Positions 36,213 to 49,114 of a stretch of DNA of 64,000 bases are shown here, in pieces. Position numbers and translations under genes: made by a program. This DNA is from Uloborus plumipes. Taxonomy: Eukaryota; Arthropoda; Arachnida; Araneae; Uloboridae. The stretch covers positions 1 through 64,000 of the forward strand of contig JAXGGA010002211.1 of the NCBI GenBank assembly GCA_038373865.1, in the 5' to 3' direction. Position 1 is the stretch's first letter. Each line of letters opens with the position of its first letter. The notes beneath the pieces were generated by a model. That model was not told the DNA's origin. It saw only the letters and a list, made by a program, of their open reading frames with translations, and did not search any database.

Positions 36213-37265
36213 ACTAGCTGCCAGGGCAGCTAGATTAGCTTCCTGCGGCATGTTGATGCATAACGTCCCCCCTCTCTAACTTTTACCTCATTCTGAAGTT
36301 TTATTTGATATAATTTAATGTTCATTCGATTTCAAGACGTACCACGAACGTGGCCCGGCGTTGCACGGGCACTTCGTGCCCTGAAAGTAGTGAGGAAAAT
36401 GTCAAGAAACTACTCCCCGCCAAGGCGGCTCGCTAACAGGCGCTTCACGCCTTTACTTTTTTCCTGTATAAAAAAAATCATTCGAATTATTGAGATGCTT
36501 CGCGCCTTCAAGATGGTGAGGAAAGTTTCAGTAAGTTCAGCTCAGGCGCGGATCCAGAGTGGGGTCATGGGGATCATGACCCCCCCCCCCTTAACCGACC
36601 AAATATAGCAAAAAATTGCATTTTTGGGACTTATTTTACGAAAAAACTGCCAAACCACCCCATTTTTGCACAAAAATTGCACTTTGACCCCCCCTTTCCG
36701 AAAATGACCCCCTCCTTAACCAGAAGCTGGATCCGCCCTTGGTTCAGCTCGCTCAAAGGAGAAAAAGCAGACATTGATACTCAGTTTTTAATATAAGTAG
36801 ATGGCTCTTCAACAAATGAATGTTTCAAAATATTACAAGTAGCTAGCGATAAAAATACTATGTAAGTCGCCCGCTTATGAGTTTCGTGTTTGATTTAGTT
36901 AAGCCTTCATTCAAAATTCTCATTTTCATTTTTATTATTGTTTCATGGCATGGCAACCACGTTTTGCAATGCAAGAATGGATTTCATATTTAATCATTTA
37001 TTAGGCTTAATCGCTTTAAACTTGACTACTTATTAATTGATATCTTCGCTAATTAAAATCGTATAATTATATAGATTGAAACTAATGAAGCTTGAAAAAT
37101 TACCTATCTATCGGTACCTGGTTCGACTTTCAGTTCATTGGCGTTCAGGAGAAAGAAGCGTGACATAGAAAGATAGTTAGAAAGAAAGATAGTTAGAAAG
37201 AAAGATAGTTAGAAAGATAGTTAGAAAGATAGTTAGAAAGATACTCAGTTTTTAATATAAGTAGA
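36213..37265 (+). repeat. 1039-bp tandem duplication, unit 2
   Basis: Near-identical to unit 1, with one extra C in the C run and an extra block of 'agaaagatagtt' (about 37163-37243). A related hairpin-like 'cacgggcatcgccgtgc' lies downstream at 37468, suggesting the original element continued to about 37500. Confidence 0.95.
36543..36741. mobile_element. hAT MITE inside duplication unit 2
   Basis: Same element and same GTTCAGCT target duplication as at 35504-35701, one base longer in the C run. Confidence 0.93.
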
Positions 37266-38000
37266 TATTTCTACTTTTTAAACGTTGTCTATTTTTACTC
37301 ATTTCACATAGTACAAAGTTTTCGACTGCTGTTTTAAAATGACACTAAGTCTTCAGGTTTGACGTTTTCATCACATTATTTCTTTAAAATATATTTTTCT
37401 AATATAACTTTTTCTTCAGAAGGTTGGAGTGAATTTAAATTTATTCAGTGGACTTCCCATTTAAATGCACGGGCATCGCCGTGCAGGTACTGCTAGTACT
37501 CTATAAAAGTCTATCATTTATAGTTAGTGTTTTGAGTCAAAGGAATTTCTTGATGCCAAAATAAACCATAAGTTCAAAGTCTTACCATTGAATTCACAGC
37601 TCGACGCTTCCAAATGTCCCGATGTAGTGAGGTAATCTTTTGGTATCCTCGCTGAAAATGATTTCTTGAGTATACATAGATAGAAAAACTAATTCTTTTA
37701 CTATTCAATTGAAATTTTGTAAAGGGTATGTTAAAATGAATTGAAGGATAAAAACAAGATAAAGCACAAAATCGACACTAACTCATTGCTGCAACCTGAT
37801 ATACTACCACGAAAAATCTGTCGCTGGGCGAGAGAATCCTGCTGTTTTTACAAAACAATGCAATTATTTCATTTCAGTTCTAGTAGCAATTTGCAGCGAT
37901 TATAAAAAAATCTGTACTTAAAAATAAGCGTATCCATGCCGTGTATTGCATGTTCCTGCCTTAGCCCTTGCTTAGTGACGGTTACTCATTGCTTTAAAGG

Positions 38001-38995
38001 CAGGGGCGGCCCTAGCAGCTTTGCCACCCCGGGAAAAAATGCAAAATGCCGCCCTTTTCCGCGATTAAAGTTTGAAAAGCAATAAATTGCTAAAAACTGT
38101 GCAACCCAATAAATAGATGTTGAGAATTAAAAACAGAGTGACAAAATAAAATATTGTATTCAGGTTTTTGACCGAATGTCGCCCTAAGCTATTATAGATA
38201 TTGTGCCCCTTTTGTAGTTCGGAAAACTTTGTTGTGGGCAGAAGAGGCATTTTTTGTCACCTATGTCTTTTTTTTTTGTCGCTGATACAGAACCTCATGA
38301 ATTTTATTATTTCTTTAATTTTCGTTTTTTTACACTTCGTGCTGTCTTTGTTCTTTTCTATCTTTTATTTTTTTATTCACCCTTGAAGGGTGTGTGTGTG
38401 GGGGGGGGGGGGGGGAATGGGTGTGACTAAAATGAAGCAGTGACTTTTTAATGAAGTAGAGAATATCCGCAATTTCAAGGGGCTCGGGGGTTTTTCCCCC
38501 AAGGAAATTTTTGAGAAATTGATTTAAATGCTGCATTTTTGGGGTAATTAAGACAGCAAAAATAACAGGAGAAAAATAGGCAAACAATACCTTTTAAAAG
38601 TTATAATTTCTTTAGCAAATTAAAATCAATCAAAGTAAAAATTGCTTGTGCTTGTGGTTCTTTTAAATCGGTGATTCGTTTATTTTAATAGGCTATGTTG
38701 AAACAACCAAAAATGTTGCATTGTATGTGAGTGGGGGGGGGAGGGGGTGCATTTAAATAACACGCATAAACATCGATACATTCATACCTTTCTGAATTCC
38801 GAAGTACGAAAAGAATAATGTTCGTTGTAAAATTCGACGTATGAACGAATTTATGCAAAATTCGTTCATACTTTTCTTTCCTTGAAGAAAACTTTATTTT
38901 AGTCCAAATATAACTTTATTTTATCCCAATCATATTCGAATCCAAATGCCGCCCCGGACAGGGGTCCGGAATGTCTGGCGCTAGGGCCGCCCCTG
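38001..38995. mobile_element. hAT-like TIR element
   Basis: A 995-bp block with perfect 16-base inverted ends, CAGGGGCGGCCCTAGC. Subterminal 'aaatgccgccc' occurs near both ends. The flanking 8-mers do not match, so the target duplication has decayed or the ends rearranged. The interior has a G run (about 38400-38415), 'gtgtgtgtg' and a small hairpin at 38839-38871. The sequence left of it (37945-38000) is a relative of 34130-34180. Confidence 0.82.
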
Positions 38996-39673
38996 TAGAA
39001 ATTTTGAGTCATCTCTATGGAAACCGTACAAAAGAAAACAGCTCCACTCTTTTTTTATGCACTGCTGTTGGAACATTTATTTTATGTTCATCGAAGTAGG
39101 CTTACACTTTTATTTATATCCTCATGTCTCATTTATTTCTCAACGTTTTCTCACAAATCTAATCATACATTAATACTGCATAAAATTTCTAAGAAAAAGT
39201 TGTGCTTTATCAACGTTGATTTTTCAACAGAATAACAGTTTACGCACAAAGCAATTTTAACCTTTTGTATATAACCATTGTTGCAAAAGCTAAGTGGGAA
39301 AAAAGTCCATAGCACCGTACTATGACAACCATTAAGGGAAAAGTGCGGAGAGTGGGAAATTTATTTTACTTTGAGCCGCCTCCTCTCGTTACAAATGGTA
39401 TAGTAAGATTCAAAGTAATTTAAATAGGGTGTGTCAGAAGCAGAACAAGACGGCAAAATTTTACTAGGTGCTAAAACGCATCCAAACAAGCTAGAATATC
39501 TTATAATATATTGCCGCTACTAACATTTTTGTTAAATACCCATTACCCTTCCTTTCTCCCCACAAGAATTTACCGCCACGTTCAGGAGCCAAATCGTCCC
39601 TTTGGGGACTATCACCCCAGTTCTCGAACCACTGCTTTAAATAAAGTTTACAAATACCTTTGTGCTATAGATG

Positions 39674-39915
39674 TAGAGAAAATTATAACGTTAAAAAGGC
39701 ACAAATGAGCAGGGATACTGCAGACATGTGTTTCGGCGTTACAAGGATAGCCTTTTTCAATGCAAGAAAATATTTTTTGAGCTTATGAATGCACAGATTC
39801 ATGAGCTCAAAAAAATTTTTTTTTGCATTGAAAAAGGCGTTCCTTGTAACGCCGAAACACGTGTCTGCAGTATCCCTGCTCATTTGTGCCTTTTTAACGT
39901 TGTAATTTTCTCTAC
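39674..39915. repeat. 240-bp long hairpin (fold-back) repeat
   Basis: Arms of about 110 bases are almost perfectly complementary. They include 'aacgttaaaaaggcacaaat', 'gagcagggatactgcagaca' and 'gtttcggcgttacaagga'. The loop, at about 39780-39805, holds 'atgaatgcacagattcat'. It is bordered on both sides by 'gtagagaaaatta' and its complement. The frames on both strands here are mirror images of the arms. Confidence 0.93.
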
Positions 39916-40205
39916 ACTGCTTTAAACTTTTCTTTTAAACTAAAATGCTGCGGAAAATCGTCATCGTGTTTTCAATTTGTGACTTGTCTCCTGTTCTGCA
40001 CATGTCAGTTTCTGGCTTTGTGTGCATTGCACTTGTGACCATCAGTTCTTATCTATTCTTGTTTGCTTGGATTTTTTCTACCACCCAGTGCAGTTTTTCC
40101 ATCTTGTTCAGACTCACCTGTCCATATGCAATGTTAGGAGAAAAAAATTAGATAAGATACGAGCTATTGTGTTTTTTATAAACAATTGTAGACATGTGGT
40201 ATACT

Positions 40206-40886
40206 CAGGGGTGATTGTGAGTTCACAAAAAAATACCTGAAAGTTTTAAATAAAAAGTGGGGTTGTGGGGGGGGAGGGGGAGGTGGAGTGTTTTTTTAAA
40301 ACCAAGGCCCCTATTACTAAGCACACCTAGTAATAATTAATTTCCTTTCATAAACTAACACATTTCATATATTCAAATAGTTTTTAGTCAAAATATTGTA
40401 CATGCATTTAATTAAATTGTAAATGAGTAATAAAGTTACTTTTGAGCTGGTGATGAGCAATTATCTTCAAAAAAATATTTTAAGGCGAAAGCAAAAGTCT
40501 AACAGAATTGCTATTTGTTGTGCGAAAGCATTTATAAAGCAATGAAAGTTGCATTTGTTACATTTCATTTATTTGTCTCCTAACTAAGGGGAATAAGCAT
40601 CAAAAGTGAGAAAAATTCGATTCTCATATCGAATGCAAATAAAGTAATTTAGTAAGGTAAAAAAAAACCACTTAGAATTTACATCTGAACATTTCGATTT
40701 GATGAATATTATTAATAATTATCGGCATAATCATCGAAAATTCGAAAAAGAAAAAAAATCCGGAGGTGGGAAGATAAAAGCATAATTAAAAATATTTTAC
40801 TTCCGGTATTTTCAAATATGAAAATACCGGAATCTATCATGAAAATACCGGAAATCCGGTAAAATACCGGAACACAATCACCCCTG
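40206..40886. mobile_element. hAT-like element inserted in dispersed repeat A
   Basis: Inverted ends CAGGGGTGATTGTG and CACAATCACCCCTG, flanked by TATACT on both sides (40200-40205 and 40887-40892). The right subterminal region repeats 'ttccggtatttt' and its complement at least five times, a hAT-like feature. Only a 6-bp flank duplication is clear, so the superfamily is tentative. Confidence 0.75.
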
Positions 40887-41200
40887 TATACTGTCCGTCC
40901 ATGAAAACAGCGCCTAGCACTCGCAAACAGTTCCACTTAAAAAAGGGTAGATGGGTTGTGGGTGATAACTTTCCGAAGTTTTCAATTTAAAACTTGCATT
41001 TGCTATCCTTTTGACATATTCAACTAAACTATGTATTTGAAATTAGCATCGTTCCACGTTGTTTGATACGGCTCAAAATGCTTTTTATTATTCTTCCCCT
41101 TGTTGTCTGACACCCCTATCTTGGTAAGATCAGGGAAGACCTGACGCATGCTTAAATGCGCGGAAGGTTTTACCTAAGATCAGACAGTTCTTCATTGCAT
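40887..41200 (-). repeat. dispersed repeat A, copy 2
   Basis: Inverted relative of 2441-2762. Its outer edge is cut by the TIR element 40206-40886. Confidence 0.75.
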
Positions 41201-42300
41201 TTTCGATATTGTTGATTGATACCGATTTTCATAGGAAATCAAACTATAGCAATTGGAAGATCTACGTGCCAATTGTTCTTCGAATGTTGTAGTAGTTTGC
41301 GGGAGTGCAATTCCCTTTGCTTGGCAGAATCTGAGTATTTTTAAAAGAAAATTTTACCAAAAATAGAAGATAGCTCCTTGCATTTTAATTTTGTGGCAAA
41401 GCACTGATTAAGACAGTATATAAAAGAAAATTTAAAAAAAAAATGGATTTAACGTCTAACGTCGCGAACTCAAATGATGTTTTTCGCAACGACGAAATAC
41501 GACAGGTGTGGGTGCTCCTTCGCCAGCGTTTTCGGCATGGCAAAGGAGCAGGGGCCGGTGAGCAGGTCCGAGGAGATAGAGCACCGGGACGCGAGACGAT
41601 TATAGAGTGATTAAAAGTTGACAGTTTTATCACCAATTCATGAATGACTGAAGAAGAGATGTTTTCATTGTTTGGCCAAAAATACAGTACTAACAATTAG
41701 AAAGTACTAAATTCTAGGGGAAGGAGTTTGAAAGTTCCCTCCCTCCCATGCATGCACTCGTATGTATGAATATGGGAGTCATTTTAGAGATCAGAGGGCC
41801 TTCTCATTAAAAAAATGTATTGCCGATATGTATTTGTACGCCATTGCTGCTCAAGGTAGCCGAAATAAAATAGCCTGCTTTGAAATTGATTAATTAATTT
41901 CCTTATTTTACTGCTGTTTGCGAAGTAGAATTTTTTCTGTTCCTTTTAAACTACTTTAAACTAAAAATGCGATTTTCAGAAATAAAATATTTTACCATTC
42001 ATAGTTAGTGTCGCCATCTAGTTGCAATGAATAAAACGTAAACGTTTTCAAGTTCACGAAATTTTTTTTTCCTGTGTACACACGATTTTAATTTCTTCAT
42101 CACTTTGACTTGGAAACTTAAACTTACATTTGATTTGATTTTTTTTCAAGTAAATGTAAAATTAATTACAATCTTAAATTAACATATCTTCCTGTTAGGC
42201 CCGCCATTTCAAGTTTTTCCAGGGGGTCAAATGGTGCAAGCACAATACAATTTCATCTGAAAACAACAAAAACCACTCCTACTTGTTTGAAAATAAATTG
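41200..42300. other. gene-free DNA with a GC-rich patch
   Basis: Positions about 41440-41610 are clearly more GC-rich and CpG-containing than their surroundings ('gacgtcgcgaactc', 'caggggccggtgagc', 'accgggacgcgagacg'). A minus-strand frame at 41385-41696 crosses it but has no recognisable domain. The patch could be an exon, a promoter fragment or transferred DNA. Nothing else is visible. Confidence 0.35.
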
Positions 42301-42305
42301 ATTAT

Positions 42306-42372
42306 AATAGGGCCAAGCCATCTCAAAGCCAGGGGGAGCTCCCCCCTGGCCTTGAGATGGCTTGGCCCTATT
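42306..42372. repeat. 67-base near-perfect hairpin
   Basis: 'aatagggccaagccatctca' and its complement form a stem of about 30 base pairs around the centre 'gggggagctccccc'. There is one small internal imperfection. It could be the core of a MITE, or a structured RNA if transcribed. Confidence 0.9.
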
Positions 42373-42589
42373 GAGTGGATTGGCGATTTTTAAGCCCATT
42401 TTTGAATTTTAAGAGCACGTCATTTAATCAATAATAACATTAAAATCCAATAAAATAGCCTAATTTTGGAGGAGGGGTAGAAAAGTCAGCTTTAGAGGCT
42501 GTAAAGCACTCCTCTCACATTTTTTGGTAGACCAACCGCCTGTACGTGTTTATGACCAACTACAATTTAAAAAAATATGACAACAATAT

Positions 42590-45500
42590 TGCAAAGTGTA
42601 TTCTTTATTTCTATACATGAATATAACAGAAAAAAAGCAATAATTTAAGCATCATACATATACATTAAGCGCTGACAGTAGAGATGTACAGAACTATCAT
42701 TATAAAAATGAGTGCGGCAAAAAACCTAACTTTCTTCCAAAAACCTATTTCATACAAAACATAATATTGTGCATGAAATTAAAAGCAGTTTTCAGAATAG
42801 TGACTATCTTCAAAATATACAGGTAAAACAAAAAGGTTGGAGCAATACAGATGTAAAAAATATATTGCTTGTAATAAAAGAAACACATATCTGAACAGCA
42901 TAAATTATAAAAAAAAAAAAAAAACACTTCAAAATGATTAGATTCAAATACACATAAATATGACATAATAAACACGTTTGTTTTGGTCAGGTACATAAGG
43001 AGTTTCTTTGATATGGCAGTGTTGTAATAAGCCTAACCAGCTTCACATCACTTGTAATATATATACATATCTATATAAAGATACACAATGCAAGCCACAA
43101 CAAATGAAAATGGCAGTGTTGATATCAATATTTATTGTATCAAAGATTCCTTCTTAACTGCAGACCAAATTGTAAAGGGTTGTCTTTTAAAGTTTATGAT
43201 TCATTTAAATCATGAACTGTAAATAGAAATTATATTCCTTCAAAAGCCATGATACATTTTTCATAGATGGCTTATGTTTTTAGCAATCATAGCCAAAGAA
43301 GCTCCAGCTCTTTTATGTAAAATGCAAATAAATCCATTGCATAAATTTTACAGGTCCCACAGGAATCCAGTGATATTCAGGGACGCATTTGGATTTGTTT
43401 CAGCCCTGTGATATTGAAATTGGCCCACCTTTTAAGTTATTGAATCATATGTAATGATACTTATAAATTATTGGATATCAATTAATTAAACAGAAACTAT
43501 TATAAGATATATTACAATTAATTTATAGATATTTCAATAAATGTATTGATAAAATTGTATATGAGGAAGTCTGAATAGAGCGATTAATATTCCTCATTAG
43601 GATACTTTCTACTGAATGTAAAAAAAGAAATGCAATTCTGTTTGGGACAGAGAACCAGTAAGGTAAATTTTCTTGAAAATTAAGCCACTTGTCAAGAAAG
43701 AGACAAAGTGTGAATAAACAAAAATTAATTCAGGTGCAATCAAATTTTAAATTGTTTCCTAATCTATTATTTTTTTTTACTATAAATTATTAATTTTTCA
43801 GTCCACAGTGAAGATCAATGGCCCTTTTAGCTGATAATTCTGACAGAAAAGGGTAGAGGGGCATATTTTTATGAGAACAGCCAAATTATGCGAACTGCAG
43901 ATAGAAACAAAGCTATATGTAGAATACTCTAGATTACTAACATATCAGAGCTTCTTTCCTATGATTACTAACTAAACTTTATTATAAATGAAAAGTATGA
44001 AAATTATTTTGATGCAAAAACATTTTACTGTGAAAATGTTTTGTTCTTGGAGATGATTGTAATGTAATTCATGAGACGGTGGGAAAGACAAGCCAGAATT
44101 CCTCAGACATACTTGGCATGCAAAAGCAAAGATGTGTAGGAATTCAATTATATAACTATACAACAGTTTTACACGATTTAAGAATATCTAACAAAACATC
44201 TACACATCATATGTACATTTAAACAAAATTCTTGAGTAAATAAAATCAAAATGGCATGCATACATTCATTTACTTTTAAAAACGGAAACTAAAATGATTG
44301 GGAAATGTGGATATCAAAAAAATACCCACTGTCAATAATTGATAGAATCAATGCAAAGTATAATTATAAATTAGAATGACTAGATAAATAAACAGTGGAT
44401 GAATTAAAGGGGGAAAAAACTCATTCAGACAAAAAGAAAAGTTATTTTTAGAATCCTAAAATTACCTTTGTAAGGAGAAAATATTTCTACATTTTTTTGA
44501 AAAATACTAAAACTATTTTTTAAACAAAAATCATTTCATTCAATAAAATATTCAATTATTAAATAGTTTATTCAATTATAAAAACATAAAAAAAAAAAAG
44601 AAAATTCATAAATTGGGGGCTAAAATTCAAAACTTTGAGAAGGGAGGAGTAATAAAGGAGTAGTGAAGTAGAAATATTATTTCACTTTTAAAACTTTTCC
44701 AGTACTTCTGAATTCTAAGAGTTAAGGGTTGTTGTTTTTCCAAAAAACTTTATTCAAATTCTTAACAATCATTTACTGTACTAAGTTATTAAGTGGGGAA
44801 AAAAAGAACAACATTACATAAGTGATTTCAAGCAAGCATTTACAATATATCAGCTCTTCAATCTTTTGTGGGACTATTTATTTTTAAGGAAAGGGGTCAT
44901 AGAATTTTGACAGGAATCCGATTGCTCCATCCTGAATTTCAGCCCCTGACTAAACTTATTTACATCATTTAAAATGAATAAATTATACAAACTAAAAAGT
45001 AATAAACTTTAATTACAGAAAGCATTAAAATCTCGCGCAAAAAATAAAAATGTTAATTACAAGAAATAAAAGGTACAATAAAATCGAACTCTTTTTTACA
45101 ACTACATGCAGCATTTAAATTTACAATTGCTTAAATTTGTACACAGAAACACAAACGATTGTTTTAGAATTTCATTAAAGGTAAATATTAATTAGAAATA
45201 ACCAAAAAGTATAACCAAATAAATAAATAAAACTAAGGAATTTAACTTGGAAATTTCATTTGGTGCATTAACACATTTTTGACCGGGTCTTTTTAGGTGG
45301 AACTTAACTCCACTACTAACGACTTTAAAATAAAGTTGTGTATAGAAAATTCTCTAAGAAAATATTCAAAACTAAAAAAAAAAAGTAATTTCTAGTGTTA
45401 AGAGTTAAAAAAGCAACATTAATTGGAATTTACGATTAATTGATAAATACATGTGAGAGTCACAAGATATATAAAACATTACAGGATAATTTCATTCATG

Positions 45501-48500
45501 TTATAAGAAAAACAGTAAAATTTTATGGTACCAAGGGGTTGAAACTTGGGCTTCCTCACAGGTATCCTACAAATGATTAACGAATTTAGACATTTTGAAA
45601 TGATTGATTTTATACCATTTAGTGTATATCTTTTTGGAGGAATTTGGAAGAATATAGTTGCAATTTTTGGTATTAAAAAGTTTATACATATATTTAAAAA
45701 AAAAAAACTAAAAAATAAATATCCAATACTAAAAAAAATGCATTACAGTTTTAACAATTTGTTACTTAAATTCCTCAAAGATATATTGCATTTACAAAAT
45801 GTTGGTACAAGTTAAGTATTTCGAAAAAATGTTAAGTTGAAAATGAAAAAATGATTGTTTTAACAACTAAGACTTTTTTAAGCTTTAACTTTAAAACACA
45901 AGATTTTCTTCACAGATAGTAAGTTATTATATTAGTAGACATGATATAAACCTTAATAGATATGAAGGAGAAACTACTCATTCCTTTTCTATAAAAATTT
46001 GTGGTAAGTAATGTTCGATTATTATATTGTGTAATGTTACTATATTCCGGTCAACTATATGTTAATATTTTGATTTTGATTATGCTATTAATTGCATTGA
46101 AAACAAATTTTGACGAAACACTAATGTGAATTTACTTACAAAAAAATCTGAATACGACAATAAAATGCCTGAGAAATGACTGGCTTACAACACAAATGAA
46201 AATATTACTGGCCAAGTTGGCAACCTCTACACGTTCATTGAATTAAAGCAGTGCTGAGGTGTTTGTACTATTTATCACAGATATCAATCACGATATATAG
46301 TAGGAATGAAAAATGACAACTTGCAGGCAACAGCCGTCTATCACTACTACTTTAAGCGCAGAGAGAACCACCAGATGAGGACGGACCAGCAAGACAAAGC
46401 AAATTTTAGCACACTCAAAGTTCCTACTTCAGTCTTGTGCAGTCAGCTACAGGTTCCAATTTTCAAGCACACAAAAATACATAGGGTTAATAATTGTTTG
46501 CTTAAAATGTACAATAAATGCATCAGCCACCTTGTTTTTCTCTTTGTGTGAGAAATATAGGCAGACTTGCAAAAAGAAATAAAACTTTGAAACATATTCA
46601 AAAGCGATTATCATAATATCTGAAATTTAATCACTTTAGATTCTTGAAATATACAGCAATGTTTATTAATCTGAACAGAGATAAGACACTTCAATTATAA
46701 ACGTTTTTGATATTGTCCATTGTTACAAAGCGTTGTAAAAGAATCAAACAAAGTCCAATTAAAAACATTCAAAATAAATAAATAAAATAGTAAAAATATT
46801 TAAAACATAAAACCATTATTAAACTAAATGACATGAAATTATGGGAAGGATGTAAATGGAAATCTATTAAGTTATTATTAAAAAAAAATATTAAAAAAAA
46901 AAGTAATAATAAATTGCATTTTAGGTTTTCTAAATATACGAAAATTATCGGACAGGCAAAAACAGCTTTGATAGCTCAGTAAATACTTTTAACTAAGGTT
47001 AATTGAAGCTCAACTATTCCTTGAAGAAAAAAAAGTCTTTATTGGAAAATCCCTACCCTCCCACCCATTTCTGAATAGCTTTACATCAAAAATATAAATT
47101 TATTCTTTTAATGAAAAAGTTAGTGTGTTTAGCTAGTTAGGCAATATCCTTACAAAGCAAGATTATATAATATGAACACAAAATATTCAGAATATTTGTC
47201 GAACACAATAAATAATTAATGAAATAAATAAAAGTATAATAAAATTATTGGTGTTCAATATGTTTCAAAATTTCAACAACATAGCTATGATAGTCTGGTT
47301 AATTTAATTGTTAATTTTTAATTGCATAATGCAGGATTAATATCAAAATCTAAGGTATTTCCTAACCATGTAATAAAGTTTGAGTTAGATAATGAGACTT
47401 TACTGCATGCAATATAAATGCAATGAATTTTTTAAAGAGTGACATACTATGAATATAAATGTAAATATATAATAACAATTACAATAATAATTTTTAAAAA
47501 TACAGCAAAAAACACCTAATTTTTCATTTATTATAAATTAATGTTTACCAATTATTATTATTTTACCTTTTTATAAATTAACACTTCAAAACAATTATTA
47601 GTTGAAAAAAAATCTTTGCTTCCTTTAGTCAGGAAATTAACACACACAAACGAACACTGAGCAATAAATTAAACCAGAGCTGACTGCAAGACTTAATATC
47701 TACTTAAATGTCACACAAAACCAGCTTTACAAGAAAAGGTATCTTTTCAATCTAGGACTTGTGGGAGGGAGACATATGACAAAAAAAAGTGTTTGTGCAG
47801 ACTGTGCAAAGGTGAAAAAAGGAATTTTGTCAGTACTTCTGCTATTTATTTGCACAAATTAAGTTATCCTCAAAATATCATAACTAAAAAATTGGTTGAA
47901 ATAAGACTACAATTAAATATGCTTAATTTAATGAAAATAACAATATTTGTACTTTTTATTACAGATATGTATAATTAGAATGGAAACTTAAACATTTTTC
48001 AATGTAAAGCGCATTTGAGGTTCATAAAAATAACTACGAATTTTCTAAATTATGAGGGAGGAGGAGTTTGTTAAAGAACACTTTATTCTTACTGATACAT
48101 TGTACTTTTCTCATTGAATCTTGTAACAAGAAATTCATTTAGTTCTCATTCGAAGACTTCATTATAGCAATTCTAATGATCCTACAAAAAGTTTGTGATA
48201 ACATGCAAAATTTTGTCAATAGTGACAGAACTGTTTGGCAAAATTATTGATGTCTCATTTGTTAACTGAATAAAAAACAAAACTTTGGCATCATACCAAA
48301 TTTTTATCAAAACAAACACAGAAAACAAACATTAAAGACCAAGAGTAGAAAGTTAACAGGAAGTATGAATAAATAAATATAACAGTATGATGAAAGTATT
48401 TATGCATCAAAAGACGCAATTATAATACAAAAAATACTTTTGAAATGATTACAGACATGATATTGCTCCCGAGACTGGACTAAATTTGGGTGGTTCCCTA

Positions 48501-48936
48501 GATTCAAAAAGAAAAAATTGGTCCGACTGTACCCGCAACATTTTGAACAAAAGTGGGTCCATCAAATTTAGCTTCGTATTTATATGGTTATTTTGACCTT
48601 GACCCAATTTAACACTTCATGCTTATTATTAAAATGACTGCATAATAGTATGTGACTAATGATAGAATTGTGTCTTCAGGTTATAAAAAAAGAATTCAAC
48701 AAAACAATACAAAGGCACTGGCAAAATTTACACAGATTTTTTATGCCTTTTTTGTGCCTCTTATTTTACAACATATAATCTAAGTTAATTTAACTTTTTC
48801 TTTTGCATGAGAGTCCAAAAAGTTTTTAAATTACACTGTTAAAGTAACTGCTTATCTTATTCAACAGAGAATAAGTCTTTTTATGCAAATGGCACTTGCA
48901 GGAACATTTATTTTGTTAAAGCTACTGAGAAAATTT
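42590..48936 (-). other. possible long 3' UTR of the minus-strand gene
   Basis: This 6.3-kb stretch follows the stop codon at 48937-48939. In contrast to the flanking DNA it is unusually free of transposon ends, palindromes and G/C runs, and uniformly A/T-rich. All frames in it (for example 45546-45815, 46306-46551 and 47793-47978) are on the other strand or unlike proteins. It is consistent with a long 3' UTR, but the extent is inference. Confidence 0.35.
42604..42609 (-). terminator. candidate polyadenylation signal
   Basis: AATAAA on the minus strand, followed within about 30 bases by a T/G-rich stretch ('ttgttgtcatatttttt'), in the usual poly(A)-site arrangement. It would end a long 3' untranslated region. 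Another AATAAA at 48907-48912, only 25 bases after the stop codon, could give a short form. Confidence 0.35.
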
Positions 48937-49114
48937 TCACTTTCGACGCCTCTTGACAGGAGGTGTATTGCAAGAGCTTGTTGATGACGATGTTAGAAAT
49001 GCAAGAGACTCTGGTGGCAGTGATGAGTATGGGATTTTTTTGTACTTGATAGCAGAACTTTCTGACTCCCAACTATCTGGTAACCTATTAGAGTAAGGAG
49101 AACGTGTATCATTA
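48937..49114 (-). CDS. last coding exon of an unidentified gene (basic C-terminal tail)
   Basis: On the minus strand a splice acceptor ('ccggttacag') opens this exon at 49114. The first base completes a split codon (GT|T, Val), then 58 codons run to TGA at 48937-48939. The peptide starts NDTRSPYSNRLPD, has a Ser/Thr-rich stretch (LTSSSTSSC) and ends NTPPVKRRRK, a likely monopartite nuclear-localisation signal. The phase fits exon 54913-54980 exactly. The upstream ATG-containing part of the open frame (49115-49176) is intron. The family is not recognised. The Ser-rich, basic tail suggests a nuclear protein, which is inference. The intron upstream of this exon contains the Tc1/hAT stack. Confidence 0.7.

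Noticed and set aside
35174..37265. The two 1039-bp copies as LTRs of a retrotransposon
   Set aside because: They abut directly with no internal region, primer-binding site or polymerase, so they are a tandem duplication.
45546..45815. 89-codon plus-strand frame
   Set aside because: Low-complexity Ile/Lys-rich peptide antisense to the presumed 3' UTR, with no supporting signals.
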